From: Verrucomicrobiia bacterium
GTDB lineage: Bacteria > Verrucomicrobiota > Verrucomicrobiia > Limisphaerales > CAIMTB01
Reading direction: 5' to 3'
DNA length: 64,000 bases
NCBI GenBank assembly: GCA_019634625.1
Contig: JAHCBA010000004.1
Coordinates: 62,001 to 126,000, forward strand
In this document: piece by piece, positions 24,664 to 35,212 of the stretch
Position numbering within the stretch: position 1 is the stretch's first letter
Layout: every line of letters begins with the position of its first letter
Notes under the pieces: model-generated
Seen by the model: the letters and a program-made list of their open reading frames with translations, nothing else
Databases searched by the model: none
What the model was told of the DNA's origin: nothing
Program-made: the position numbers and the translations under genes

Positions 24664-27228
24664 ATGGCAAAGAAGGCCCGTCCGGAGCCCCCGCTGGCCC
24701 CACGCCGAGCCGACTGGATCGGTCTCGTCCTGGTGGTCGTATCCGTGGTCTGGCTGCTCGCGCTGGTATCCTACGACCGGCTCGACCTGCCCAACAACGC
24801 CGCCCGTCCGAACCAACCCGCCCACAATTGGATCGGCCCCGTCGGGGCGCGCTGGGCCGACCTCACCCTGCTCCTGTTCGGCTCGGCCTCGTTCCTCCTC
24901 CCCCTCACCCTCCTCGTCTTTGCCCTCGGCTGCCTCGCCGAGCCCTTCGCCTTCGCCCGCCGCCGCTGGCCCTGGCTCCTCGGTCTCTCCCTCGTCACCG
25001 CCGCCGCCTTCGACCTCAATGCCCATCTCGTCCGCCAATGGTTCGGCGGGGACCTTGCCGGCGGACTCGTCGGCGATCTCCTCAACCGCTACGGCTTCCG
25101 CCTGATCGGCTACGCGGGCTCGATGATCGCCTTCTTCCTCCTCTACCTCCTTACCCTCCTCGCCCTCTCCGACTTCCAGCTCTTCGACTGGATCCGCGAC
25201 GCGTGGCGCGAACGCCAGGCCCGCCTCGAAGCCGGTCTCGATGAGGAACTCCGCCTCCAGCGCAAGGCCCAGCAACTCGAACGCGAAGCCCGCCGCCTCC
25301 AGGAACAGATGGACCGCGATCGCACCGTCCACTCCGGCGCCGCCGCCAAAGCAGGTGTCGCCGGGGTCGGACCCGACCTCCGCCCCGTCCCTGAACCCAC
25401 CGTCCGCGACCTCAGCGTGCCCCAGACCAAGCCCGCCGCGAAAGGTTCCCGCCCCTCGTCGGCCGGTCCCGACGAACCCGAAATCCAGGTCATCACCGCC
25501 GGCGAAATCCACGGCTACCCCGGCTCCCCGAAATCCGCCGAAGCCGATCCCGATCCCACCCCCGCCGAAGACGTGGACGACAATGAACCCTCCCTCCCCC
25601 TTCCCGTCCGCGGCCGCCTGATGTCCCCCCGTCGCCGCCTCTCCGTCGCCTCCGCCCCCAGCATTGGCAATTACAAGCTCCCCCCCCTCTCCCTCCTCCA
25701 ATCCCCCGACCTCACGGTCCATCCGACCGAATCCAGGGAGGAACTCATCGCCAACGCCCGCCTCATGCAACAAACCCTCGCCCAGTTCGGCATCGAGGTG
25801 GCCCTGGGCGACATCACCAAAGGCCCCACCATCACCCGTTACGAACTCCACCCCGCCCCGGGCGTGAAACTCGAACGGATCACCAACCTCACCAACAACA
25901 TCGCCGCCGCCCTCCGCGCCGAACGCATCCACATCCTCGCCCCCGTCCCCGGCAAAAGCTCCGTCGGCATCGAGGTCCCCAATTCGGTCAAGACCAAGGT
26001 CATCATGCGCGACCTCCTCGAATCCGAAGCCTGGGCCCGCTCCAAATGCCGCGTCCCCCTCGCCCTCGGCAAGGACGTCTATGGCCAGCCCATGATCGCC
26101 GACCTCGCCGACATGCCCCACCTCCTCATCGCCGGCAGCACCGGCTCGGGCAAGTCCGTCTGCATCAACTGCATCATCGCCTCCCTCCTCTACCGCTTCC
26201 CCCCGGACCAGCTCCGTTTCGTCATGATCGACCCCAAGGTGGTCGAACTCCAGCAGTACAACGTCCTCCCCCACCTCGTCGTCCCCGTCGTCACCGACCC
26301 CAAGAAGGTCGTCCTCGCCCTCCGCTGGGTCGTCAACGAAATGGAGAAACGCTACCAGATCTTTGCCAAGGTCGGCGTCCGCAATATCAAGGCCTTCAAC
26401 GACCGCCCAAAAGCCCCACCCCCGCCACCCCCCCCCGAAACGCCCGCCCGCGACAAGGTCGAGTCCAGCTCCGAAGGCTTCGCCGTCGAACTCGACCAGG
26501 CCATGGTCACCAACCAGGACGAAGACATCGTCATCCCCGACAAGCTCAGCTACATCGTCGTCATCATCGACGAACTCGCCGACCTCATGCTCGTCGCCCC
26601 TGCCGATGTCGAAATGGCCATCGCCCGCATCACCCAGATGGCCCGCGCCGCCGGCATCCACTGCATCGTCGCCACCCAGCGCCCCTCCGTCGATGTCATC
26701 ACCGGCGTCATCAAGGCCAACATCCCCGCCCGCATCGCCTTCCAGGTCGCCAGCAAGGTCGATTCCCGCACCATCCTCGACCAGATGGGCGCCGATAAAC
26801 TCCTCGGCAAGGGCGACATGCTCTATCTCCCCCCGGGCTCCGGCCGCCTCATCCGTGCCCAGGGCGCCCTGGTCACCGATGAGGAAATCCAGTCCCTCGT
26901 CGATTTCATCGCCCAGCAGGGCAAGCCCAGCTACGAACTCGACATCCACCAGCAGCTCCAGAAATCCGTCCGCGACCTCGACGACGACGCCAGCGAAGAG
27001 GACGAGGAACTCATCGAAGACTCCATCGAGATCATCCGCAGCGAAGGAAAGGCCAGCACCTCCCTCCTCCAGCGCCGCCTCAAAATCGGTTACGGCCGCG
27101 CCGCCCGCATGATGGATGTCCTCGAAGAACGCGGCATCATCGGCCCCGCCCGCGGCGCCGAACCGCGCGAAATCCTCATCGACCTCGATGGCCGCGGCCA
27201 CGACGGCGGCAAACAGCAACTCGTCTAA
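24664..27228 (+). CDS. ftsK: DNA translocase FtsK/SpoIIIE
   Basis: 854 residues from the ATG at 24664 (codons upstream lack family similarity). Four transmembrane helices fill residues ~18-185. A charged linker (190-340) is followed by the alpha/beta RecA-like motor: TKGPTITRYELHPAPGVKL, Walker A GSTGSGKS at 491-498, Walker B YIVVIIDELADLM, and RAAGIHCIVATQRPSVDVITG. The C-terminal gamma winged helix (about 795-854, LLQRRLKIGYGRAARMMDVL) would read polarity sequences. FtsK resolves chromosomes at the division septum. A Pro-rich insertion (PKAPPPPPPPETPARDK and beyond) lies between the RYQIFAKVGVRNIKAFN block and Walker B, where many FtsKs have only a short loop. The gene is divergent from the esterase. 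Confidence 0.96.
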   Translation: MAKKARPEPPLAPRRADWIGLVLVVVSVVWLLALVSYDRLDLPNNAARPNQPAHNWIGPVGARWADLTLLLFGSASFLLPLTLLVFALGCLAEPFAFARRRWPWLLGLSLVTAAAFDLNAHLVRQWFGGDLAGGLVGDLLNRYGFRLIGYAGSMIAFFLLYLLTLLALSDFQLFDWIRDAWRERQARLEAGLDEELRLQRKAQQLEREARRLQEQMDRDRTVHSGAAAKAGVAGVGPDLRPVPEPTVRDLSVPQTKPAAKGSRPSSAGPDEPEIQVITAGEIHGYPGSPKSAEADPDPTPAEDVDDNEPSLPLPVRGRLMSPRRRLSVASAPSIGNYKLPPLSLLQSPDLTVHPTESREELIANARLMQQTLAQFGIEVALGDITKGPTITRYELHPAPGVKLERITNLTNNIAAALRAERIHILAPVPGKSSVGIEVPNSVKTKVIMRDLLESEAWARSKCRVPLALGKDVYGQPMIADLADMPHLLIAGSTGSGKSVCINCIIASLLYRFPPDQLRFVMIDPKVVELQQYNVLPHLVVPVVTDPKKVVLALRWVVNEMEKRYQIFAKVGVRNIKAFNDRPKAPPPPPPPETPARDKVESSSEGFAVELDQAMVTNQDEDIVIPDKLSYIVVIIDELADLMLVAPADVEMAIARITQMARAAGIHCIVATQRPSVDVITGVIKANIPARIAFQVASKVDSRTILDQMGADKLLGKGDMLYLPPGSGRLIRAQGALVTDEEIQSLVDFIAQQGKPSYELDIHQQLQKSVRDLDDDASEEDEELIEDSIEIIRSEGKASTSLLQRRLKIGYGRAARMMDVLEERGIIGPARGAEPREILIDLDGRGHDGGKQQLV

Positions 27229-27243
27229 CCCCCAACCCTCCCT

Positions 27244-27278
27244 CAGCCCTCAGCCTTCAGCCTTCAGCCCTCAGCCCT
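27244..27278. repeat. Heptamer tandem repeat (CAGCYYT)5
   Basis: Five 7-bp units, CAGCCCT or CAGCCTT, lie 15 bp after the ftsK stop. They follow the same scheme as the CAGGYYT tracts at 863 and 14574, with C in place of G at position four. Confidence 0.85.
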
Positions 27279-27294
27279 CTGTCCTCCGCTCCCC

Positions 27295-28290
27295 GTGTCC
27301 TCCCCCGCCTTCGACCGGGACCGCCTTCGGCACCTCGCCAGGGCTGCCGCCCGCCATGGCGTCTTCGTGGGAACCTCGTCCTGGAAGTATCCCGGCTGGA
27401 TCGGCCAGCTCTACACCCGCGACCGTTACCTTTACCGCGGCGCCTTCTCCGAAACGCGCTTCGAACGCGACTGCCTCACCGAATACGCCGAGGTGTTCTC
27501 CACCGTCAGCGTGGACGCCACCTACTACCGGTTCCCCGACGAACGTCTCCTCAACAGCCTCCTGGCCGCCGTCCCCGCCGGGTTCCGGTTCACCTTCAAA
27601 GTCACCGACACCATCACCGTCCGCACCTACCCACGCCTGCCCCGCTACGGCGACAGGGCTGGTCAACCCAATCCCCATTTCCTCGACGCCGACCGCTTTG
27701 CTGCCGATTTCCTCGCCCCCTGCGCCATCCTGGGCGAACACGCCGGCGTCCTGATCTTCGAGTTCTCCCGATTTCACCCCTCCGACTTCGCGCGCGGACG
27801 CGACTTCGTGGCTGCCCTCGACACCTTCCTCGCCCGACTCCCCGCCGGCTGGCGTTACGGCGTGGAAATCCGCAACCGCAACCTCCTGCACGCCGATTAC
27901 TTCGCCACCCTGGCCCGGCACGGAGCGGCCCATGTCTTCACCAGTTGGGAAGCCATGCCTCCCCTTGCCGATCAACTCGCCCACCCCGGCGCCTTCAGCA
28001 GCGCTTCCTTCACCGCCGCCCGGCTCCTCCTCAAACCCGGACGCGCCTACGCCGACGCCGTGCGTCGATTCGCACCCTACGATCGCCTGATCGAACCCTA
28101 CCCCGAAGGTCGCACCGCCGCCGTCTCCCTCCTCATCTCCAGACAGACGCACCCGGTCCAACCACCCCGCCCGGTCCATCTCTTCGTCAACAACCGCTTC
28201 GAGGGCAACGCCCTCCTCACCCTCGACTCCCTCCTCGCCGCCGCCTTCTCCAACGCCCTCCCCGATCAGGGCGACCCGCCGGTCGGGTAA
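27295..28290 (+). CDS. DUF72 (YecE-like) TIM-barrel protein
   Basis: 331 residues with a GTG start at 27295. Features of the DUF72 family are FVGTSSWKYPGWIGQLYT near the start, FSTVSVDATYYRFPDE, RFTFKVTDTITV, YGVEIRNRNLL and the late HLFVNNRFEGNA motif. The fold is a TIM barrel and the biochemical function is unknown; a nucleic-acid link has been suggested for relatives. It begins 66 bp after ftsK on the same strand, with only the heptamer tract between. It may be co-transcribed, though no functional link is evident. Confidence 0.88.
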   Translation: MSSPAFDRDRLRHLARAAARHGVFVGTSSWKYPGWIGQLYTRDRYLYRGAFSETRFERDCLTEYAEVFSTVSVDATYYRFPDERLLNSLLAAVPAGFRFTFKVTDTITVRTYPRLPRYGDRAGQPNPHFLDADRFAADFLAPCAILGEHAGVLIFEFSRFHPSDFARGRDFVAALDTFLARLPAGWRYGVEIRNRNLLHADYFATLARHGAAHVFTSWEAMPPLADQLAHPGAFSSASFTAARLLLKPGRAYADAVRRFAPYDRLIEPYPEGRTAAVSLLISRQTHPVQPPRPVHLFVNNRFEGNALLTLDSLLAAAFSNALPDQGDPPVG

Positions 28291-28305
28291 ATAATTAAGA
28301 TAGTA

Positions 28306-28364
28306 GGTCAGGCTCTATGTTGCTTACGCTTCAAAACATATGGTCAGGCTACTTATTTGTTGAC
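28306..28364 (+). repeat. 20-bp motif family, two copies (GGTCAGGCT...TTTGTTGAC)
   Basis: A complete copy lies at 28342-28364 (GGTCAGGCTACTTATTTGTTGAC). A degenerate copy at 28306-28326 keeps the GGTCAGGCT half. The same motif recurs at 38281-38395 and 50241-50405. Confidence 0.7.
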
Positions 28365-28494
28365 GCCAAAAACCCAATCGGGCCCGTAGGGCCGCGGTGG
28401 GGACGACCTCGTCGCCGGTTGGTCAATAGGTATGCTGCCTGTCTTTTTATCTGCACTCGCCGACGTTTCGTTTCGGACTTCGGGGACGCGATTG

Positions 28495-28655
28495 GTGCAT
28501 CCCGGAGTTGGGGGAGGAGGCAGCGCATCGAAGGGACGAGCTCCGTGAGTCCTCAACCCAACGCCACACACCGTTGCGGCCTCGTGGAACTCGGCCCTCC
28601 GAAGCGCCGCCCAGCGGAGTTCGCACCTCTCCCCACAACGCCGGGAGGGATGCAC
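28495..28655 (+). repeat. MITE-like palindromic element, copy 1 (161 bp)
   Basis: The termini GTGCATCCC and GGGATGCAC are inverted. The whole element is an imperfect long hairpin: the left arm AAGGGACGAGCTCCGTGAGTCC is matched in reverse complement by GGCCTCGTGGAACTCGGCCC in the right arm. Related copies lie at 50569, 58451 and 60445, with fragments at 63340 and 63865. Confidence 0.85.
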
Positions 28656-28781
28656 GGGGATGCGATCGAGCCCAAAGTGGATTCTTGCTGAATGCCCCGG
28701 ATTCCCTGCACTCTCTTCCCGATTCCACACCCCCGGCAGCGCCCGTCGCGCTGCCCTCTAGACGCCAAGCCCCATTGACCC

Positions 28782-29696
28782 ATGCACTCTCAGCCTCCCA
28801 CTCCGGCCCCTCCGGCCCGACCTCCGGCTCGACCGGCGCCTCCGCACCCCGCCCCGGCCTTCACCCTCATCGAACTCCTGGTGGTCATCGCGATCATTGC
28901 GATCCTGGCCAGCATGCTCCTCCCCGCCCTCGCCAAGGCCAAAACCAAGGCCCAGGGCATCGGCTGCCTCAGCAACAACAAGCAACTCGTCCTCGGCTGG
29001 CAGCTCTATGCCGGCGATTTCGAGGACCGCTGCGCCAACAACTTCACCATCCCCGGCACCGAGGAAGCCATCAACTCCCGCCGCTTCAATAACTGGGTCA
29101 ACAACATCATGACTTGGGGCGCCGGTAGTGGAATCCACGACCGCAGTGTGACCAACGTGGAGTGGGTCCGGAACGGAGTCCTCGGCCCCTACACCGCCGG
29201 AGCCGTCGGCATCTACCAATGTCCCGCCGACATCTATGTCAGCCCCGCCCAACGCCGGGCCGGCTGGTCCCGACGTCTCCGCAGCATGTCGATGAACGCG
29301 CTCTTCGGCCGTTCCAACAATGATCCCGGCGACAACACCGCCCGAGGGGCAAGCTGGGCTTTCGGCGGACAATACCGGCAGTTCATCAAGCTCGGCGATG
29401 TGCCCCAGCCGTCGATGACCTACCTCACCCTCGACGAGCATCCCGACTCCATCAACGACGCCTTCTACATCACGGATCCCAATGTCAACCACTGGCAGGA
29501 TCTCCCCGCCTCCTACCACAATGGCGCCTGTGGCTTCTCCTTCGCCGATGGCCACGCCGAGATCCGCAAATGGCTCAGCGCCGCCTCCAAGTACCCCGTC
29601 AAGTTCAGCTACGGCCCCGTGAAACAGTTCGATGACGCCGGCCGGCGCGACATGGCGTGGTACCGCGAACGTATCCAGCTCATCCCCTACCGCTGA
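28782..29696 (+). CDS. Type II secretion-like pseudopilin (prepilin N-methylation motif)
   Basis: 304 residues. After a Pro/Ala-rich 26-residue leader comes the prepilin signature [20 protein letters not shown] with the conserved Glu at +5; the residue before the cleavage site is Ala rather than the usual Gly. The rest is the globular form common in Verrucomicrobiota and Planctomycetota: [29 protein letters not shown], and [21 protein letters not shown] near the end. Such proteins are expressed in large paralogous sets with type II secretion-like systems; a role in a surface fibre or secretion is inferred. The last 10 bp overlap the convergent UnbV gene. Confidence 0.88.
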   Translation: MHSQPPTPAPPARPPARPAPPHPAPAFTLIELLVVIAIIAILASMLLPALAKAKTKAQGIGCLSNNKQLVLGWQLYAGDFEDRCANNFTIPGTEEAINSRRFNNWVNNIMTWGAGSGIHDRSVTNVEWVRNGVLGPYTAGAVGIYQCPADIYVSPAQRRAGWSRRLRSMSMNALFGRSNNDPGDNTARGASWAFGGQYRQFIKLGDVPQPSMTYLTLDEHPDSINDAFYITDPNVNHWQDLPASYHNGACGFSFADGHAEIRKWLSAASKYPVKFSYGPVKQFDDAGRRDMAWYRERIQLIPYR

Positions 29697-32248
29697 GCCT
29701 CCGACACCGCCCCCGACACCGCCTCCGACACCCCTTCCCCCCGCGGGGGCGTGCCAACCTCATGGTACCGCTGCATCGCGGGGGCCATCAGGGTGGTCCT
29801 CCGCCGACCGCTCCCCGGCCATCGGATCACCACTCTCTCCACCTCCGTCGCCGACCCCAGCCCGAAATGCAGCGTCGATGGATGTTGCGAACGGTATCCG
29901 TCCCCCGTCACCACGGTCCCCACCGCCACACGTCCCTCCGCATGCACCTCGACCCGGACCCCCACCGGTGAACCGCCCTCCCGCGATTCCCTAAACCGGA
30001 ACCCGATCCAGCTTCCCGCCCCCTCCACCCGCGACCGAAGAATGCGAAGCCGGTGACGCGATCCCGGCCACGCCTCGAACCCCAGCGTCACCAGATCCAC
30101 CCGCCCGTCGAGATCCAGATCCGTCGCCACCACATGGCGCCCGTCCTCCTGCCACCCCAACCCCAGCAGGTGCCCCATTTCCACAAACCCCGCCGCCCCG
30201 CGATGGGCAAGGAACCGGTTCAACTCATATCCCCCGTACGACTGCCCCCGCCCTCGTGTCCTTCCAAACTTCCCCATGAAGTACACATAGGCGGCCGGGT
30301 CCGGCTCCGACCCCGCCATGTGGGCGTCGTAAAGCCAGTAGTGGGATTCGTAATCCTCCACCGTGTCGCGGCTCTCCAAACCCGTCATCACCACCACCTC
30401 CAGAAGCCCGTCGTTGTCCGCATCCAGGGCCGCGCATCCCCACGACCAGCCCGTGTCGGCAATCCCCAGCATCCCCGACACCTCCCAGAATCGCTCCCCC
30501 TCCCCTGCCCGGTACAGCCGGTTGCCATGCGCCATTTGCGACCGCATCGGCCGGTCCTCGACAGCCATCTCGGGATGCCATAACCCAAGATGCTCGAGCC
30601 GGCTCACCGTCGGCGACGTCATCCCCATCATCAGCAGATCCAACCTCCCGCCGCGGTCGAAGTCCGCCAGCACATGCGCCATCCCAAACGCATGCGGGGC
30701 CTCAATCCAATCCCGGGTCCGGTCGGTGAAGCGTCCCCGCCCGTCATTCTCATACACATCGATCCCTGCAAAATCGCTCACCACCACCAGGTCCAGCGCC
30801 CCGTTCCCCTTCAGATCCACCAGCGACGCACTGTACGTGCGCCGGTGCCGCTTGCCGCCCAACCCCGCCGCTACCGTGCCGTCCGTCAATCGTCCGGTCC
30901 CGTCGTTCAACAGCAGATACGCCGGATGCCCGTCGTTGGCATCATGGAACGGCGTCGGCATCGACCCGGCCTCGTACGGCACCCGGTACTGGCCCAGAAA
31001 CACGTCCAGATCCCCGTCCCCATCCACATCGCCACAGGTCAGCACCATGGGATACACCAGCTCACGCGGTGCCGGGAAAACCAGTCGCCCCGGCACATCG
31101 AAGGTCCCCCCAGGCGACCCCGCCAGCAGAACCACCCCCTCATGGCGCGTGACCAGCAGGTCCACCACCCCGTCCCCGTCGAAGTCCCCCAGGACCGCCG
31201 CCGAAATCAACCCCACCTCCGCCCGTCCCAACGGCCCCCCCCGGTAGGTCCCATCGTCCTGCCTCCGATACACCCAACCCTTGCCCGCCAGTATCACCTC
31301 CGGATGGCCATCCCCGTCCAGATCATGGACCAGCAGCGGATCCACCGAATGCGCATTGACCGGCGGGGAAAGGTCGTCCTCCAGGATCACCTCGAATGGT
31401 CCTCCGCCTGTCCGTCGATCCCAGGTCATCCGCCCAACCGACACCCGCTTCAACCCGGTTCGATCCCCCTCCCCCCATTCCACCTCCACCTCCCCATCCA
31501 GCGCCGCCGCCTCCAGGCGCCCCTCATGCGTCAAGTGCACCGTCACCCGCCACCGGCTCGTGGCCGGACGCCCAGTCTCCTCCGGCGTGTACGCCCGGTG
31601 ACGCAATTCCATCCGGTCGATCCGCCATCCCCCCTCCCCGAACCCGGCAACCCAGCCCGGCCATCCGTCGCCCCGTAGAACCCTTTCCACCCCGCCGGCC
31701 CAACGCCGCGTCGCCCCAAACGGCAGCGCTTCGGCATCCGACCAACCGGGCAACGCCACCTCGTCAACAGGCAATCGGGCCAACACTTCCCATCGCCGGT
31801 CCGGACCTGCGGCATTCACGGCATCCCACCAGTCATGCACCGGGCGGGCACGGGCCTGCGCCGCCAACTCCGGCGCCCAGACCGTCTCCCCCCACATCCG
31901 CTCCCGCCCCTCCAGGACCGCCATCTGCGCCGCCAGTTCGCGACTCATTCCCCGCCCCACCGGCCTGCCCAAAGCTCCATCCGTTCCATCCGCACCGCCC
32001 GGATCGACCGGCCACAGCCAACGCCCAATCCAAAACAGAAGGCCGCCCCCAACCAGGAGCGCAACCCATCCTCCAACTCTCGATACTCGACCAGTGGGAA
32101 AATCCACGGGATGACTCCCCCCATCCTCTCTCCCTGCTCCCGCCTTCGAGATGGCGCCGTCCGTGCGGAAGCTTCGGGAAAACCATTGCCTCTGTGAGGT
32201 GCGGATTCCTAGATTGGCCCGGCGATTCCGATCCCGCATCCCCGGCAT
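29687..32248 (-). CDS. FG-GAP/VCBS repeat protein with ASPIC/UnbV C-terminal domain
   Basis: 853 residues from the ATG at 32248, chosen because GGAGG stands 6 bp upstream; a GTG at 32266 is less likely. A single membrane helix ([18 protein letters not shown], about 58-75) anchors or exports the protein. A region with several FG-GAP blade motifs follows ([53 protein letters not shown]), each with the Ca-binding DxDxDG pattern and suggesting a seven-blade propeller. The last ~100 residues are the ASPIC/UnbV domain ([25 protein letters not shown]). The protein probably sits outside the membrane; its ligand is unknown. Its 3' end overlaps the pseudopilin gene. Confidence 0.85.
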   Translation of the reverse strand: MPGMRDRNRRANLGIRTSQRQWFSRSFRTDGAISKAGAGREDGGSHPVDFPTGRVSRVGGWVALLVGGGLLFWIGRWLWPVDPGGADGTDGALGRPVGRGMSRELAAQMAVLEGRERMWGETVWAPELAAQARARPVHDWWDAVNAAGPDRRWEVLARLPVDEVALPGWSDAEALPFGATRRWAGGVERVLRGDGWPGWVAGFGEGGWRIDRMELRHRAYTPEETGRPATSRWRVTVHLTHEGRLEAAALDGEVEVEWGEGDRTGLKRVSVGRMTWDRRTGGGPFEVILEDDLSPPVNAHSVDPLLVHDLDGDGHPEVILAGKGWVYRRQDDGTYRGGPLGRAEVGLISAAVLGDFDGDGVVDLLVTRHEGVVLLAGSPGGTFDVPGRLVFPAPRELVYPMVLTCGDVDGDGDLDVFLGQYRVPYEAGSMPTPFHDANDGHPAYLLLNDGTGRLTDGTVAAGLGGKRHRRTYSASLVDLKGNGALDLVVVSDFAGIDVYENDGRGRFTDRTRDWIEAPHAFGMAHVLADFDRGGRLDLLMMGMTSPTVSRLEHLGLWHPEMAVEDRPMRSQMAHGNRLYRAGEGERFWEVSGMLGIADTGWSWGCAALDADNDGLLEVVVMTGLESRDTVEDYESHYWLYDAHMAGSEPDPAAYVYFMGKFGRTRGRGQSYGGYELNRFLAHRGAAGFVEMGHLLGLGWQEDGRHVVATDLDLDGRVDLVTLGFEAWPGSRHRLRILRSRVEGAGSWIGFRFRESREGGSPVGVRVEVHAEGRVAVGTVVTGDGYRSQHPSTLHFGLGSATEVERVVIRWPGSGRRRTTLMAPAMQRYHEVGTPPRGEGVSEAVSGAVSEAQR

Positions 32249-32294
32249 GAGAAACCTCCGTCCCACCGCGCCAAGGCCCCCATGCGCGGCAGGC

Positions 32295-32561
32295 TCAACG
32301 CCCGGCGAGCACTCCGGTCATCACCCCAAAGACGAGGAAAATAAACGCCACCACCAGCCCGATCGCGGCCAGCACCGTGGCCACGATCCCGAGAATGTGG
32401 CCCGCCTGCGTCAATCCGCGCCCCGTGGGATCCATGGACCCGGCGTCGATCTCCCTCAGATCGCCCTGACCCAACACCCACGCGACAATTCCACACGGGA
32501 AACACACCACCAACCCCAGGATCCCCAGCACAAGGATGAGAGCGCCTCGATGAGGTTTCAT
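32295..32561 (-). CDS. DUF4190-containing small membrane protein
   Basis: 88 residues from the ATG at 32561. Two hydrophobic helices (LILVLGILGLVVCFPCGIVA and ILGIVATVLAAIGLVVAFIF) flank the loop WVLGQGDLREIDAGSMDPTGRG, a pattern typical of DUF4190. Function is unknown. It lies 46 bp upstream of the UnbV gene on the same strand and could be co-transcribed. It is divergent from sucC across a 62-bp spacer. Confidence 0.85.
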   Translation of the reverse strand: MKPHRGALILVLGILGLVVCFPCGIVAWVLGQGDLREIDAGSMDPTGRGLTQAGHILGIVATVLAAIGLVVAFIFLVFGVMTGVLAGR

Positions 32562-32623
32562 GATCGGAACTGCTCCGATCTTCTCGCCGAAATCCACCGG
32601 GGCCACAAGGAGTTTTACGCCGA

Positions 32624-33829
32624 ATGAACCTGCACGAGTACCAAGCCAAGCAGTTGTTGGAACGTCACGGCGTCGCCGTCCCCAAAGGAGACGTCTGCGA
32701 CACTGGCGAGGCCGCCCGCGCCGCCGCCGATCGCCTCTTCGCCGCTGGCGAACAACGCGTCGTGGTCAAATCCCAAATCCACGCCGGCGGTCGCGGCAAG
32801 GGCACCTTCAAGAACGGATTCCAAGGTGGCGTCAAGCTCTGCCGCTCCGCCCAGGAGGTCTATGACCGCGCCTGCTCGATGCTCGGCCAGGTCCTTGTGA
32901 CCAAGCAGACCGGACCCGACGGCCGCGTCGTCCGCAGACTCCTCGTCGCCGCCGCCCCCGACATCCTCAAGGAACTCTACCTCGCCGTCCTCCTCGACCG
33001 GGAGTCCGGACAACCCATGCTCATGGCCAGCGCCGAGGGCGGCGTGGACATTGAGGAGGTCGCCGCCACCCACCCGGAGAAGATCATCCGCGAACGCATC
33101 GATCCCGCCGTCGGCTTCCAGCCCTGGCAGGGCCGCAAGGTGGCCGTGGCCCTCGATCTCCGTGGCGAACTCCTCAACCAGGCGGTCAGGTTCTTCCGCG
33201 GCGTCTTCGAGACCTGGTGGAACAGCGACGCCTCCATGCTCGAGATCAATCCCCTCTGCATCGTCGCCGACCGCGACGGCAAGCGCCAGTTGCTCGCCGT
33301 GGACGCCAAGATGAGCATCGACGACAACGCCCTCTACCGGCACCCCGATATCGTCGCCATGCGCGACATGGCCGAGGAGGCGCCCCTCGAAATCGAGGCC
33401 AGCAAGCATGCCCTCAACTACATCAAACTCGACGGCAGCATCGCCTGCCTCGTCAACGGTGCCGGACTCGCCATGGCCACCATGGACATCATCAAGCACT
33501 TCGGCGGAGAACCCGCCAATTTCCTCGACGTCGGCGGCGGAGCCAGCCGCGACCAGGTCACCGCAGCGTTCCGAATCATTCTCGACGACCCCCACGTCCG
33601 CGGCATCCTGGTCAACATCTTCGGCGGCATCATGGACTGCAACGTGATCGCCTCCGGCATCGTGGACGCCGTCCGCGAAACCCGGCTCAACCTGCCCCTC
33701 GTCGTCCGTCTCGAAGGCAACAATGTCGAAGCGGGCAAGAAGACCCTTGCCGAATCCGGACTCACCATCGTCAGCGCCACCTCCATGGCCGACGCAGCCC
33801 AGAAGGTCGTCCACGCCGTCGCAGCCTGA
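32624..33829 (+). CDS. sucC: Succinyl-CoA ligase beta subunit
   Basis: 401 residues, close to the usual ~390. The ATP-grasp start [20 protein letters not shown] is family-diagnostic. [27 protein letters not shown] and the nucleotide/CoA-ligase block [10 protein letters not shown] with [14 protein letters not shown] follow. The enzyme makes ATP or GTP from succinyl-CoA in the TCA cycle with SucD. AAGGAG lies 11 bp before the ATG. sucD follows after 51 bp. No other TCA genes are nearby. Confidence 0.96.
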   Translation: MNLHEYQAKQLLERHGVAVPKGDVCDTGEAARAAADRLFAAGEQRVVVKSQIHAGGRGKGTFKNGFQGGVKLCRSAQEVYDRACSMLGQVLVTKQTGPDGRVVRRLLVAAAPDILKELYLAVLLDRESGQPMLMASAEGGVDIEEVAATHPEKIIRERIDPAVGFQPWQGRKVAVALDLRGELLNQAVRFFRGVFETWWNSDASMLEINPLCIVADRDGKRQLLAVDAKMSIDDNALYRHPDIVAMRDMAEEAPLEIEASKHALNYIKLDGSIACLVNGAGLAMATMDIIKHFGGEPANFLDVGGGASRDQVTAAFRIILDDPHVRGILVNIFGGIMDCNVIASGIVDAVRETRLNLPLVVRLEGNNVEAGKKTLAESGLTIVSATSMADAAQKVVHAVAA

Positions 33830-33880
33830 ACCCAGCCCCCCCCCGCCTCTTCCCCCCCCAATTCACTCCGCTCCCGCCCC

Positions 33881-34780
33881 ATGGCCATTCTCGTCACCCC
33901 GGAAACCAGGCTTCTCGTCCAAGGCATCACCGGCAGCTTCGGCGCCCGGCACACCCAACTCTCTCTGGCCTACGGCACACGCGTGGTCGCCGGAGTCACC
34001 CCGGGCAAGGGTGGCCAGATGTTCTCTCAGGAAGGTTATGCCGTTCCCGTCTTCGACACGGTCGCAGAAGCCGTGCGCGCCACCGGCGCCACCGCCAGCG
34101 CCATCTTCGTCCCGCCCCCCTTCGCCGCAGACGCCATCCTCGAAGGCGTGGATGCCGGCCTCGAACTCGTGGTCTGCATCACCGAAGGCATCCCCGTCGT
34201 GGACATGATCCAGGTCAAGCGCGCGATGCGCGGTTCGTCCACCCGGCTGATCGGGCCCAATTGCCCGGGCGTCGTCACTCCGGGCGACGGACCCGATTCC
34301 ACGGGCGGCTGCCGCATCGGCATCTCCCCGGGATACATCCACCGAAAGGGTCATGTCGGAGTGGTCTCCCGCTCCGGAACACTGACCTACGAAGCCGTCT
34401 GGCAACTCACCTGCCGGGGCGTCGGCCAAAGCACCTGCGTCGGCATCGGCGGTGACCCCGTCAACGGGACCTCCCACCTCGATGTCATCCGCATGTTCAT
34501 GGCCGATCCCGACACCCACGGGATCATCATGATCGGGGAAATCGGAGGCTCCGCGGAAGAAGAAGCCGCCGAGTGGATCCGCGCTCACGGCTCCAAGCCC
34601 GTCGCCGGCTTCATCGCCGGAGCCACGGCTCCCCCGGGACGCCGCATGGGCCACGCCGGCGCCATCGTTTCCGGTGGCAAGGGAACTGCCGCCGCCAAGA
34701 TCAACGCCTTCCGCGATGCCGGCATCGGTATCGCCACCACCCCGTCGGATATGGCCGACACCCTCCTGAAAATGATGTAG
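33881..34780 (+). CDS. sucD: Succinyl-CoA ligase alpha subunit
   Basis: 299 residues. The CoA-binding Rossmann part has [21 protein letters not shown], followed by [11 protein letters not shown]. The phospho-histidine loop is [19 protein letters not shown], which contains the catalytic His. It pairs with SucC in the TCA cycle. No strong ribosome-binding site is visible before the ATG, so coupling to sucC is possible. The small 34926-35153 gene lies convergent downstream. Confidence 0.96.
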   Translation: MAILVTPETRLLVQGITGSFGARHTQLSLAYGTRVVAGVTPGKGGQMFSQEGYAVPVFDTVAEAVRATGATASAIFVPPPFAADAILEGVDAGLELVVCITEGIPVVDMIQVKRAMRGSSTRLIGPNCPGVVTPGDGPDSTGGCRIGISPGYIHRKGHVGVVSRSGTLTYEAVWQLTCRGVGQSTCVGIGGDPVNGTSHLDVIRMFMADPDTHGIIMIGEIGGSAEEEAAEWIRAHGSKPVAGFIAGATAPPGRRMGHAGAIVSGGKGTAAAKINAFRDAGIGIATTPSDMADTLLKMM

Positions 34781-34925
34781 CAGGCGCCGAACCCGGGCAC
34801 CTCGGCGGGGCGACGCGCATGCCCCTTGCGCCCTGAAGACGCCTTCGCCACGACGGATTCCTCAGCGCCGGCCGCAGGGCCCAGCCATCGCCGACGTTCC
34901 CCCCCGCCGCCCACCGATCCTTGGA

Positions 34926-35153
34926 TCACGGAACGACTGCGGTTCGAACCGGCGCCAGCGCGGCGTCCCGATGATGCACCGCCAGGGCTTCCTCCCGCGC
35001 CCGATCGAGGGCCTCTTCCGCGGAACCGGAGGGCGTGGACACCACCCCGGAACGACCGCTTCCCTCCTCCAGCCATTCCCCCAGCCACCCCTGACGGCTC
35101 CGAAACGCGGCCAGGCGGTAGGTCGTTCCGTCGATGGTGATGTCGGTATTCAT
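34926..35153 (-). CDS. Small hypothetical protein
   Basis: 75 residues (starting MNTDITIDGTTYRLAAFRSR) with an amphipathic beginning and a helical middle (SAEEALDRAREEALAVHH). Composition is protein-like and the gene sits 59 bp after the sigma factor on the same strand, which favours a real short gene. No family is recognised. Confidence 0.5.
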   Translation of the reverse strand: MNTDITIDGTTYRLAAFRSRQGWLGEWLEEGSGRSGVVSTPSGSAEEALDRAREEALAVHHRDAALAPVRTAVVP

Positions 35154-35212
35154 GAAAAAGATGTTCCGGACGCCAACCCCGCGCCGCCTATTCGAGAGAT
35201 CTCCCTACCGCC

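Larger units (their letters stand above)
28291..28781. other. Intergenic island with two repeat families
   Basis: A 491-bp gap. It starts with an AT-rich stretch (about 28287-28375) that carries two copies of the 20-bp GTCAG...GTTGAC motif, then GGGCCCGTAGGGCC. At 28495-28655 comes a full MITE-like palindromic element. Frames across the element are shadows of its inverted repeat. Confidence 0.7.
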
